Part shown: one piece after another, positions 1 to 8,436 of the stretch
Layout: each line of letters starts with the position of its first letter
Numbering within the stretch: position 1 is the first letter of the stretch
Assembly: GCF_013385145.1 (NCBI RefSeq)
Contig: NZ_JABZEC010000001.1
Span: 248,001 to 312,000, forward strand
DNA length: 64,000 nucleotides
Direction of reading: 5' to 3'
From: Bombilactobacillus apium
Lineage (GTDB): Bacteria; Bacillota; Bacilli; Lactobacillales; Lactobacillaceae
Program-made: the position numbers and the translations under genes
Notes under the pieces: generated by a model
Seen by the model: only the letters and a program-made list of their open reading frames with translations
Databases searched by the model: none
What the model was told of the DNA's origin: nothing

Positions 1-639
1 ATAAAAAGAACTGTTTGTTAATTCTTCCGTGGGTTGATAGCTTTGCGTTAATTGTTGAAGCCAATTTTGGGGATCTTGATTAGTGAGGGCAAAATTAGTC
101 AACTGAAAAATGACTGTTGCCATCTGTTCATCATCGCTCCCAGTTACAAAATTACTCTCTAGATCGTAAAAAGCCTCATCACTTTGTTGGTAGTAACGAT
201 GGCGGACTTTTTCCCAAGCTCGCTCCTGTAAAAGACTCCGCTCATTATCATCGCTCAAGAGGCGAAAGCCTGGATTTAGGGCAATTAAATAATAGAATTT
301 CTGGAGGATTTTGAGGCAAAAAGCATGCAGAGTACTAATTTGGGCTGCGGGAATTTGTTGTAATTGCCGGCTTAAATGGGCTTGGATTGCCGGATTAGTT
401 GCGGTGGCTAAAGTTTGGCGGAGTTTTTTGGTTAGACGTTGTTTCATTTCTTGGGCTGCCGCATCTGTAAAAGTAACAACCAGTAAATGAGATAATTCTT
501 GACCCGCAGTTAATTCGCGGATAATCCGGTCAACTAAGATAGTCGTTTTGCCGGACCCTGCTGAAGCCGAGACTAAGATGTCACTTCCCTGGGCAGTTAA
601 AGCCTTTTGTTGACTGGGAGTAGCTTTAAAGTGAGCCAT
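1..639 (-). CDS. rexA: RexA/AddA helicase-nuclease subunit A, N-terminal part (cut by window edge)
   Basis: ATP-dependent helicase/nuclease subunit A of the RexAB (AddAB) double-strand-break repair complex. Only the first 213 codons lie in the window; the reading frame is open to base 1. The N-terminus carries a UvrD-type Walker A (SASAGSGKT, about residues 23-31), followed by VVTFTDAAAQEMKQRL and STLHAFCLKIL, which are typical UvrD-family helicase motifs. The start ATG overlaps the rexB stop by one base (TAATG), so translation is probably coupled to rexB. The family is about 1,200 residues, so most of the gene is outside. Confidence 0.95.
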   Translation of the reverse strand, partial: MAHFKATPSQQKALTAQGSDILVSASAGSGKTTILVDRIIRELTAGQELSHLLVVTFTDAAAQEMKQRLTKKLRQTLATATNPAIQAHLSRQLQQIPAAQISTLHAFCLKILQKFYYLIALNPGFRLLSDDNERSLLQERAWEKVRHRYYQQSDEAFYDLESNFVTGSDDEQMATVIFQLTNFALTNQDPQNWLQQLTQSYQPTEELTNSSFY

Positions 640-3600
640 TATTGATCCTCCTTAGAGTCTAAATGTTGAAAGAATTCTTTTCTATTCATCTTGGGGATTA
701 AGCGATAGTTATTTTCTGGAAGCATGGCGTCAAAGCGCATGATTGGACGATAATCGCTATAAGTTAAGGCTGTAGTTTGTTGGTCAAGCCGGACGGGACT
801 AAGGGCTAAGTCCCCTTGTAAAATCCGCTGCGCAGCCTGGATGATTAATTCTTGATTATATTGCAGCATTTCTTGTAATTGCTGTGAGGTTACGACTTTT
901 TGCGAAGTCGGTTTATGATTTTTATTTAGTTGAAAAATAGCTGAATTTTGTCCAGACAAATCCGGCTCTAATAATTCTCCAGTAGTTCCATCATCAACTA
1001 ACAGACCTTTATAGCGATATTTTTTGAAGAGAAATTCTAAATAATTGGCTAGTTGTCCCTTTAAATCTTCAAAATTAACGGTGGGATCTTGGAGATAAAA
1101 GTAAAATCCACCTAGGGGTTGAGCTGGGGTCTCAAAGAGCGAATTATCATGAGCTAAACTTGCCAAATAAGTCAGCATTTGTAAATCTACTCCGGCATAA
1201 ACCCGATTAAATTGGAAATCGTGGGCGCTAGATTTGTAATCGACAACAAAATAATTTTCGGGATGTTGCGTCAAACGATCAATCCGATCGATTCTTCCGC
1301 GGACTACGACACTTTGTTTTTGATTAATGGGATATTCTAGCGGCTCCAAATTATGAATCGCCCCGACTTGACCAAAAGCAACTTCAGTTTTGAAAGGATA
1401 GAAATCGGCGGCTTGAGCTTGTTGGCGAATGGCTTCCAAGGCTCTTTGGACAGTTTGCGTGAGCCGCCGGCGGGCAAATTCCTCATCACTTGTAAACATG
1501 GAGAAAGCCCTTTGATCCAATAGTTGGTAAATTAATTGATTAGCCAATTGGCGGAGTTGCGGAGCAGTCAAATCGTGGAGAGAAAGTTTTTTTTCTTGTA
1601 AGGACTTGAAGGTCAGATCAAGAACGCTGTGAAAGAAGGTTCCCCGATTAGCCGGGGTGATTTTTAACTCGGTCCGGGGATGAAGATGTAAACCATAGCG
1701 TAGAAAATATTCGTAAGGATTTTGATAGAAAGTTTCCAGTTGAGAAATTGAAACGACTAACTGATCTCCGTAGAGCTGCCGTGCTAAAGCTGGCTGCAAT
1801 GATTCGGGAAGATTTTGATCAGTTAAGGAAGCCCAAATTTTTGTCAAATGAAATTTTTCTGGATCTTGCTGCCAAACTAGCTCGCGTAAAGCTTGCCAAG
1901 TCGCTGGCGGAGTCTGTTTTTGGTCTTGAGCTTGGCGGTAAATTTGAACTAGATGGTTAGTCGTAATGCTCGGACTAGCAACGGTTGCCAAAACCTCAGT
2001 TTCGGCATTGTTGGCCAAGCTAGAAGGAAATTGGGTTGGTAAATTAAAATGTTCTTGCAGAACTTGTACGTAAGGAGAAATTTGATTTTCACCTTGAGCG
2101 TCATTAGCTGCATAACTAAAAATTAGCCGCTGACTGCTACTTAAAAAAGCCAAATCGTGCAAGTAAGGCTCAGCTTGGTTCAATTCTTGTTGACTTGCGG
2201 GCAGTTGGAGGTCTGGTTCAAGGGCTTGTAAACTTTTTAAGTCATCGTCGGATAATAAACTGTTTTTTTCATTGAGATGGGGCATTTCTGTACTGTTAGC
2301 GCCGATAATGATCGTGATCTTATGGTTTTGGTTTTGTACCATTCCTAATTCAGATACTTGGATAGCATCTAAAACCGCCGGGATCGTTGAATATTGCGCA
2401 TTTTCAAAGCCGTTATCCAACATAATTTGAAATTCATTGGCCTGAAAGGGTTGATCCCCAACGATTTGAACATACTCCTCTAGTAAGCGAACAAAAGTAT
2501 TAACAATTTGTTCAGGTTGTTGACTTAGAGCTAAGTTCCCCACTTGGACGGCTTCTTGTTCCCATTCTTTGAGAATTTTAAAGACTTGTAAATCAGCCAG
2601 TAGTTGATATAACTTGCCACAAGCCTCCTCGCCCTTCAAATTATTCTGCATAATTTTAGTAATCGCTTGGTAAGTTTTTTGAATGAGCTGTTTGAGCTGA
2701 TTCAACTGCTGCCATTTTTGAACTTCTCTTGGGTGGGCTTTTTCACTGGCAAAGTCTTTTGGACTGAGCCAATCAGATTTTCGTAAGGCGTGCGCTAAGA
2801 TGTAGTTGTCTAGTTGATCTACAGTTTGGCGATAAGTGGTGCGATCCCAACCTTCTGGCCGCACAAGTTCTGTGCGTAAAAAGCGCATAATATCTTGGTA
2901 TTGTAATTGATTTTGCACGAGTAGAAATAGACTATCTAAGAGGTCCTTAAAGGCATGATCTTTCATGGAATGTTGCAAATCGATGAAGTAACTAATCTTC
3001 TGATTTTGTAAATAAGGATCCAAAAATTCTTGATAAGGACCTAGATTGCGGGCTAAAACCAAGAAATCACGATAGCGGTAATCTTGAGTGGCCACAAGTT
3101 GACGAATATAAGTTGTGACCGCGATAATTTCTTGCTGTGGCGTGGGACAAGTCCAAACTTGAATTGCACTAGGATCAGTTAAGCTTGTTGGAGAAAGTTC
3201 TTGAAACTGAGTTTGATGTTTAATCCAAAAATTTTCCAGTTCAACTAAGTCTTTTTGGACCCGAAAGTCCGGCGCATTAATGGTTCTATACGGAATTTGG
3301 GCTTGTTGGGCAAACTGACGTAAACGAGTGTAGGTTCTTAACGGCCGTTGCCAAAAGAAATCACTTTCGGCACTAGTCACTTGAGGATCTAATTGGAGGG
3401 CAATTTCTACGCCAGCACTATGCTGAATTAAAGTTTTAATTAAATTTTGTTCTTGCATTGTAAATTGGGAAAAACCACTGATGAAGTATTGAATTTGGGC
3501 CTGTTGTGGATCTTTTTTCAAAAAATCCTGTAAGTTTTGGTAAAGAGCTTGTTGATCACTAAATTGATGTTTAATTCTAGCGAGATAGGCTTGATAAATT

Positions 3601-4094
3601 ATCTGCAAGTCGACCAGTTTTAAAGGGAGATCTCCTCGGAGAGGAACTTCTTTTTGCCAGCCTGCCAAATCTTCCACATTAATTTCTTGGTTTTGCAAAT
3701 CATTAATCTGGGCCTGTAAAATCGTGATAAAACCGAATTGTTGTTCCTCACCAGCGTAAAGTTGTAAATCGGTCGCTTTTTCGCGCACAATCTGCGCTAA
3801 AATCATCGTTTGTAATGTCGGAGTTAATTGGGGACTCTGATAGATAGAATGAGTCCGTAAAAAATACCAAAGCAAACGTGAAAAAGAAAAGACTTGAACT
3901 TGATTGCTCGCAAAAACGCTGGTTTCGGTCTGCAAGCTTTGGAGAACCTTAACTTCCATTTCAAATTTCAGGTGATTAGGAACTAACCAAATAAATTTAG
4001 TGTCGGGCTGTTTTTCTTGTGCTTGTTTTAAATCGTGCAACATAATTTTTTGGTGGTCATTTTGAGCCTTGCCTAAAACAAATTTCAAGGTCAT
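639..4094 (-). CDS. rexB: RexB/AddB-type helicase-nuclease subunit B
   Basis: Partner subunit of RexA in recombinational repair; 1,151 residues, normal for the type 2 (RexB) subfamily. The C-terminal nuclease domain shows RGRIDRIDR and VVDYKSS around residue 950, the RecB-family acidic-lysine core. The cysteines that hold the Fe-S cluster in Bacillus AddB are not seen: the segment FYQNPYEYF has no Cys, and the only cysteines lie far upstream, as expected for RexB rather than AddB. A good Shine-Dalgarno (AGGAGG) precedes the ATG. It reads divergently from the mevalonate operon and is first in the rexBA operon. Confidence 0.95.
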   Translation of the reverse strand: MTLKFVLGKAQNDHQKIMLHDLKQAQEKQPDTKFIWLVPNHLKFEMEVKVLQSLQTETSVFASNQVQVFSFSRLLWYFLRTHSIYQSPQLTPTLQTMILAQIVREKATDLQLYAGEEQQFGFITILQAQINDLQNQEINVEDLAGWQKEVPLRGDLPLKLVDLQIIYQAYLARIKHQFSDQQALYQNLQDFLKKDPQQAQIQYFISGFSQFTMQEQNLIKTLIQHSAGVEIALQLDPQVTSAESDFFWQRPLRTYTRLRQFAQQAQIPYRTINAPDFRVQKDLVELENFWIKHQTQFQELSPTSLTDPSAIQVWTCPTPQQEIIAVTTYIRQLVATQDYRYRDFLVLARNLGPYQEFLDPYLQNQKISYFIDLQHSMKDHAFKDLLDSLFLLVQNQLQYQDIMRFLRTELVRPEGWDRTTYRQTVDQLDNYILAHALRKSDWLSPKDFASEKAHPREVQKWQQLNQLKQLIQKTYQAITKIMQNNLKGEEACGKLYQLLADLQVFKILKEWEQEAVQVGNLALSQQPEQIVNTFVRLLEEYVQIVGDQPFQANEFQIMLDNGFENAQYSTIPAVLDAIQVSELGMVQNQNHKITIIIGANSTEMPHLNEKNSLLSDDDLKSLQALEPDLQLPASQQELNQAEPYLHDLAFLSSSQRLIFSYAANDAQGENQISPYVQVLQEHFNLPTQFPSSLANNAETEVLATVASPSITTNHLVQIYRQAQDQKQTPPATWQALRELVWQQDPEKFHLTKIWASLTDQNLPESLQPALARQLYGDQLVVSISQLETFYQNPYEYFLRYGLHLHPRTELKITPANRGTFFHSVLDLTFKSLQEKKLSLHDLTAPQLRQLANQLIYQLLDQRAFSMFTSDEEFARRRLTQTVQRALEAIRQQAQAADFYPFKTEVAFGQVGAIHNLEPLEYPINQKQSVVVRGRIDRIDRLTQHPENYFVVDYKSSAHDFQFNRVYAGVDLQMLTYLASLAHDNSLFETPAQPLGGFYFYLQDPTVNFEDLKGQLANYLEFLFKKYRYKGLLVDDGTTGELLEPDLSGQNSAIFQLNKNHKPTSQKVVTSQQLQEMLQYNQELIIQAAQRILQGDLALSPVRLDQQTTALTYSDYRPIMRFDAMLPENNYRLIPKMNRKEFFQHLDSKEDQ

Positions 4095-4181
4095 AAGTAA
4101 TAAACCTCCTTGAGGTGGAATAAAAAGTGCTAAATCAGAATTAGTTGTGTAAAATAATAGAGGTTAGAAAGGTGATTGACA

Positions 4182-5111
4182 ATGATAGCGACAGGAAAGG
4201 CGCATGGAAAATTAATTCTGGTTGGGGAACATGCCGTAGTCTACGGACAACCAGCAATTACGATTCCTCTTCTTAACTTACAAGTTCAAGCGACAGTCAA
4301 GTCGGCACCAGCAGCATATTTGAGCTCGGATTATTACCAAGGCCTTTTAGCACAAGCTCCTCAAGATTTTGCAGGAATTAAAAGTCTTGTAAATCGTTTA
4401 GAGGAAGACTTGAAATTAGAGCCGACGACTTTAGCTCTGCAAATTAACAGTGCCCTCCCCTTAGAACGAGGATTAGGATCTTCCGCAGCTACAGGAGCGG
4501 CTATTTGTCGAGCTTTTTTTGCGCTGGCTCAAAAAGACCTTAGTTGCCAGACTTTGATTAATTATACCAACTTTTCAGAAGAGATTATTCACGGAACTCC
4601 CAGTGGTGTCGATGCAGCAACGGTCAATTCTAAGCAGCCACTATACTTTATTAAAAACCAAGAGACAAGCCCCTTTGCGATGAATTTTCACGGTTATTTA
4701 GTGATTATTGATTCTGGAATTAAAGGCAAGACAGGCGCCGCCGTTGCCGCTTTACGACTTTTAAAAAAAGAACAACCTGAATTTGTCAATCCACGCTTAG
4801 AAGAGTTAGGTAGCCTAGCTCAACAAGCTCGCAAGTTATTACAAACTGATGGCTTACTTGAATTAGGCCAAGTTTTTCGGGCTGCGCAAAAAATTTTAAG
4901 GGAATTACAAATAAGTAACCAGCAATTAGACCAGTTAGTTCAAGGGGCTAGTCAAGCTGGAGCCTTAGGGACAAAAATTACTGGCGGTGGTCGAGGAGGC
5001 TGTTTAGTGGCCTTGGCCAGTGATTTTGACCAAGCTCAAAAAATTGGTCAAGCAGTCTTAAGACAAGGTGCAGCTCAAGTATTCTTTCAAGATTTAAAAA
5101 TTTACTCATAA
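4182..5111 (+). CDS. mvaK1: Mevalonate kinase
   Basis: GHMP kinase that phosphorylates mevalonate to 5-phosphomevalonate, the first ATP step of the lower mevalonate pathway. The sequence shows GEHAVVYG near the N-terminus, the ATP loop LERGLGSSAATGAAI, and the C-terminal GHMP motif TGGGRGGC. The frame also opens with TTG at 4176, but AAAGG at 4168-4172 is nine bases from the ATG at 4182 and only three from the TTG, so I take 4182 (309 residues). It is first gene of mvaK1-mvaD-mvaK2-fni; the next gene starts 17 bases downstream. Confidence 0.95.
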   Translation: MIATGKAHGKLILVGEHAVVYGQPAITIPLLNLQVQATVKSAPAAYLSSDYYQGLLAQAPQDFAGIKSLVNRLEEDLKLEPTTLALQINSALPLERGLGSSAATGAAICRAFFALAQKDLSCQTLINYTNFSEEIIHGTPSGVDAATVNSKQPLYFIKNQETSPFAMNFHGYLVIIDSGIKGKTGAAVAALRLLKKEQPEFVNPRLEELGSLAQQARKLLQTDGLLELGQVFRAAQKILRELQISNQQLDQLVQGASQAGALGTKITGGGRGGCLVALASDFDQAQKIGQAVLRQGAAQVFFQDLKIYS

Positions 5112-5128
5112 AAACAAAGGATTTTAAA

Positions 5129-6088
5129 ATGACGACAACAACAACGGCGCATACAAATATTGCCTTAATTAAGTATTGGGGGAAAAAGGATCCTCAACTT
5201 CATCTTCCCTATACTGATAGCTTGTCTTTGACTTTGGATGGTTATTCTACAACAACGACAACCCAATTTTTACCGGGAAGACAGGACCAAGTCCAAGTTA
5301 ATGGTCACCCAGCTAGTCCCGCTTTTTTTCAAAGAGTGGTTAACTTTTTAGATCTTGTCCGCCAAGTGAACCATTCTCAAAAAGGGATTCTGGTTCAAAC
5401 TACTAACCAAGTTCCGACCGCAGCTGGACTGGCCTCCTCAGCGTCGGGCTTCGCTGCTTTAGCGGGATCTTTAAATCGTCTCTTCCAAATGAATTTAACC
5501 CCCACGCAATTATCTTGTTTAGCTCGGCGCGGGTCAGGGTCGGCGAGCCGTTCAATTTTTGGCGGTTTTGTCCGCTGGCAACACGGAACTGGTGATTTCG
5601 ATTCCTATGCCCTGCCGATTGATGAACATCCTCAGTTACCCTTAACTCTTTTAAGTGTGGTTTTTAATGGCCAAGCTAAGAAGGTTTCCTCGACTCAGGG
5701 GATGGAACAAGCTGTTCAAACTTCGCCTTTTTACCCGCAGTGGCCCCAAATCGTTGAACGGGATTTAGATGAGATGTTACTAGCAATTCAAAAACAAGAT
5801 ATTGCTGAAATTGGTCAATTGGCAGAAAGTAATTGTTTGGCAATGCACGCTTTGAATTGGACCGCGCGGCCCTTTTTCACCTACTTTACTGCCGAAACTT
5901 GGCAGTTGATTAATTTATTGCCGATTTGGCGCCAGCGAGGTGTTCTTGTTTATGCAACCGTTGATGCCGGACCGAACGTTAAGTTGATTACCAACCAAGA
6001 AACTCTTCCAGTGGTACGGAAATTGGTTCAAAGTAAATTTCCGCAAGCTCAGTTAACAACCCTCTATCCGGGACCAGGACTTACTTAG
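5129..6088 (+). CDS. mvaD: Diphosphomevalonate decarboxylase
   Basis: Converts 5-diphosphomevalonate to isopentenyl diphosphate with ATP hydrolysis and loss of CO2. The family signature near the start, ALIKYWGKKD followed by LPYTDSLSLTLDG, is present, as is the GHMP loop AAGLASSASGFAALA. The length of 319 residues is normal. AAAGGA sits just upstream of the ATG. The gene lies between mvaK1 and mvaK2; a promoter for mvaK2 lies in the 3' gap, so the operon may have two transcription units. Confidence 0.95.
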   Translation: MTTTTTAHTNIALIKYWGKKDPQLHLPYTDSLSLTLDGYSTTTTTQFLPGRQDQVQVNGHPASPAFFQRVVNFLDLVRQVNHSQKGILVQTTNQVPTAAGLASSASGFAALAGSLNRLFQMNLTPTQLSCLARRGSGSASRSIFGGFVRWQHGTGDFDSYALPIDEHPQLPLTLLSVVFNGQAKKVSSTQGMEQAVQTSPFYPQWPQIVERDLDEMLLAIQKQDIAEIGQLAESNCLAMHALNWTARPFFTYFTAETWQLINLLPIWRQRGVLVYATVDAGPNVKLITNQETLPVVRKLVQSKFPQAQLTTLYPGPGLT

Positions 6089-6098
6089 TTATTAATTA

Positions 6099-6107
6099 TG
6101 CTATAAT
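6099..6107 (+). promoter_or_regulatory. Extended -10 promoter inside the mevalonate operon, before mvaK2
   Basis: TGCTATAAT is a perfect extended -10 element (TG at 6099-6100, TATAAT at 6102-6107). No good -35 is visible, which extended -10 promoters tolerate. A transcript would start near 6114, giving a leader of about 33 bases to the GTG at 6147. Confidence 0.55.
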
Positions 6108-6146
6108 ACTAATTTAGTGATTTATTTGAGGAAAGGTTTTGATGAT

Positions 6147-7226
6147 GTGTTAACTGTGAAAGCTCCGGGAAAATTATACATTGCAGGTGAATATGCAGTG
6201 GTCGAACCCGGTTATCCTGCCATTTTGGTAGCCTTAGATCAATTTGTGACAGTTTCGATTGCCCAAGCCCAAAATTATGGAACCATTAATTCGAAACAAT
6301 ATGAAGAAGTCCCCGTTTTCTGGCGCCGGCAAGGAAATCAGTTAGTGATTGATAAGCGAGATAATCCTTTTGAATATATTTTGGCGGCGATTAAGTATAC
6401 TGAAGCTTATGCTGTCCAAAAGGGAGCAACTTTAACGCTCTTTAATTTAACTATTAATAGTCAACTAGATTCGGAGGATGGGCGAAAGTATGGACTGGGT
6501 TCTTCAGCTGCTGTAACTGTTGCAACGGTCAAAGCCTTGACACAGTTCTATCATCTGAACCTAACGCTTGAAGAAATTTTTAAATTAGCGGCAATTTCTC
6601 ATTTCACGGTCCAAAATAACGGATCTTTTGGTGATATTGCGGCCAGTGTTTATGGGGGCTGGATCCTTTATCAGTCACCTGATCGCCAGTGGCTAACGCA
6701 AATGTTAAAACATGAATCCTTACAGCAAGTTATTGAACTCCCTTGGCCCCAATTAAAGATTGAATCTCTGCCAGTACCTGCTGAACTACGTTTATTGATT
6801 GGTTGGAGTGGTAGTCCAGCCTCAACCCCCGTTTTAGTAGATGAAATTGCGGTTTCGAGAGCCCACAAGCAGCAACGTTACAGTGAATTCTTATCTGTCT
6901 CGCGTCAGTGTCTACAAAAATTGACTCAAGGTTTTAAAGAAGGCCAAATTGACCTAATTAAGGAACAATTAGCGGTCAATCGCCAATTACTCCAAAATTT
7001 AAGTGCTTTCAGTGGGGTGGTAATTGAAACCCCAAAATTAGCCCAGTTATGTCAACTGGCCTGCAACTTTGGTGCCGCGGCTAAGAGTTCTGGTGCTGGT
7101 GGTGGTGATTGCGGGATTGCTTTGTTACAAGCCAACACCCAAATTCAGACGCAGATTCAAGCCGCTTGGCAAAAAAATGGTATTCAGCCCTTAGCTTTTA
7201 ATGTTTACAATTTACCCCAAGAGTGA
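6147..7226 (+). CDS. mvaK2: Phosphomevalonate kinase
   Basis: GHMP kinase converting 5-phosphomevalonate to 5-diphosphomevalonate. The sequence begins with VKAPGKLYIAGEYAVVE, contains the ATP loop KYGLGSSAAVTVATV, and ends with SSGAGGGDCGIAL, all typical of bacterial MvaK2. The frame is open from a GTG at 6117, but the predicted transcription start lies about there. The strong ribosome site GAGGAAAGG (6128-6136) stands ten bases before the GTG at 6147, which I choose (359 residues). Its end abuts fni. Confidence 0.93.
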   Translation: MLTVKAPGKLYIAGEYAVVEPGYPAILVALDQFVTVSIAQAQNYGTINSKQYEEVPVFWRRQGNQLVIDKRDNPFEYILAAIKYTEAYAVQKGATLTLFNLTINSQLDSEDGRKYGLGSSAAVTVATVKALTQFYHLNLTLEEIFKLAAISHFTVQNNGSFGDIAASVYGGWILYQSPDRQWLTQMLKHESLQQVIELPWPQLKIESLPVPAELRLLIGWSGSPASTPVLVDEIAVSRAHKQQRYSEFLSVSRQCLQKLTQGFKEGQIDLIKEQLAVNRQLLQNLSAFSGVVIETPKLAQLCQLACNFGAAAKSSGAGGGDCGIALLQANTQIQTQIQAAWQKNGIQPLAFNVYNLPQE

Positions 7227-7236
7227 GGTTTTAAAA

Positions 7237-8250
7237 ATGCCCCAACAACCATTGGACTGGCAACGTAAATTAGAACATGTTTTTTTAGCAGAGAAATATT
7301 ATCAAGCCACTAATCCAGAATGGCAGAGAATGCGAATAGATCCGGTGACTCTTCCCAATTTAGCGATTAAAGAAGTTGACTTACGGACCTCATTTTTTAG
7401 TAATTTTACAGCCAATGCCCCAATTTATATTAATGCAATGACCGGTGGAGCTCCGCAAGTCAAAAATTTAAATGCGCAATTAGGCGCTTTAGCCGCCCAA
7501 TTAAACTTACCAATCGCCGTGGGCTCAATGAGCAATTATTTAAAGTATCCCCAAAATCAAGATGTAATCGATTCTTATACAGTGGTTCGAAAAGCCAATC
7601 CTCAAGGAATGGTTTGGGCTAATCTTTCGGCTAAAGCTTCATGGCAAGAGGCGCAGCGTTGTATCGATTTAATTCAGGCGGATGCTTTACAAGTCCATTT
7701 GAATCCAGCTCAAGAATTAGTTATGGCTGAAGGTCACCAAGATTTTCGTTGGCAGGAAAATTTACGCGTTCTTTGTCAAAAAATAGCGGTACCTATAATT
7801 ATCAAAGAAGTTGGTTTTGGGATGACTGGTAAAACAGTAACCCAATTAACTGAGCTTGGGGCCCAAGTAGTTGACGTTTCTGGAGTTGGGGGAACTAATT
7901 TTGCGCAGATTGAAAATGAACGAAATCCAGAGCATGATTATTCTTATTTACAAGATTGGGGTTGGACAACTTTAGAGTCGCTATTAGATCTACCAACTCT
8001 TCCCCTAACGAGTCAGATCTGGGCTTCTGGAGGGATTCGGACACCTTTAGATGCTCTCAAAAGCCTGATTTTAGGAGCCCAAGCGGTCGGTTTAGCCGCC
8101 CCCTTCTTGCATACTGTTCAACATCATGATTTAGCAACAGCTGTTACGATTTGGCAGACATGGTTGCAGCAATTACAGGAGTTAGTTGGTCTAGTCGGCT
8201 GTCGGCAAGTGTCAGAATTAACTCAAGTTACTTATCAGATCCGAGCATAG
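7237..8250 (+). CDS. fni: Isopentenyl-diphosphate delta-isomerase type 2 (FMN-dependent)
   Basis: Interconverts isopentenyl and dimethylallyl diphosphate with FMN and NAD(P)H, completing the pathway. It shows INAMTGG and VDVSGVGGTNFAQIE, plus the ASGGIRTPLDALKSLILGAQAVGLAAPFL phosphate-binding end of a TIM-barrel flavoprotein (about residues 260-290). The frame can be extended to 7201, but GAGTGAGG lies ten bases before the ATG at 7237, giving 337 residues. It is the last gene of the operon and is followed by a terminator. Confidence 0.94.
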   Translation: MPQQPLDWQRKLEHVFLAEKYYQATNPEWQRMRIDPVTLPNLAIKEVDLRTSFFSNFTANAPIYINAMTGGAPQVKNLNAQLGALAAQLNLPIAVGSMSNYLKYPQNQDVIDSYTVVRKANPQGMVWANLSAKASWQEAQRCIDLIQADALQVHLNPAQELVMAEGHQDFRWQENLRVLCQKIAVPIIIKEVGFGMTGKTVTQLTELGAQVVDVSGVGGTNFAQIENERNPEHDYSYLQDWGWTTLESLLDLPTLPLTSQIWASGGIRTPLDALKSLILGAQAVGLAAPFLHTVQHHDLATAVTIWQTWLQQLQELVGLVGCRQVSELTQVTYQIRA

Positions 8251-8269
8251 ATAAAGTACTTCTTTAACC

Positions 8270-8294
8270 AGCCAGTCGGCTGGCTATTTTTTTC
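8270..8294 (+). terminator. Rho-independent terminator of the mevalonate operon
   Basis: AGCCAG-TCGG-CTGGCT forms a perfect 6-bp stem with a tetraloop, followed by ATTTTTTTC, 20 bases after the fni stop. Confidence 0.9.
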
Positions 8295-8298
8295 AAAA

Positions 8299-8406
8299 TA
8301 AAAAAATCCCCTACTGTTAAGTATATTTCCAAATTCTCAATCTGATTATGATTGAAAACTGTTTGAGCTGAAAATAATTTTAAAAACTTCGGTAAAGGGA
8401 ATTTTT
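8299..8406. repeat. Imperfect long inverted repeat between fni and rsmF
   Basis: About 108 bases bounded by AAAAAATCCCC on the left and GGGAATTTTTAT on the right. The outer 21 bases match as inverted repeats at about 15 positions (AAAAAT-CCCT---AAGT). An inner hairpin is CAATC-TGATTAT-GATTG. Read on the minus strand it ends in GGGGATTTTTTT and could serve as the rsmF operon terminator. The terminal-repeat shape could also be a small non-autonomous element; no target duplication could be established. Confidence 0.4.
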
Positions 8407-8436
8407 ATTCTAAATTAGATTAGGACTCGTTTATTT

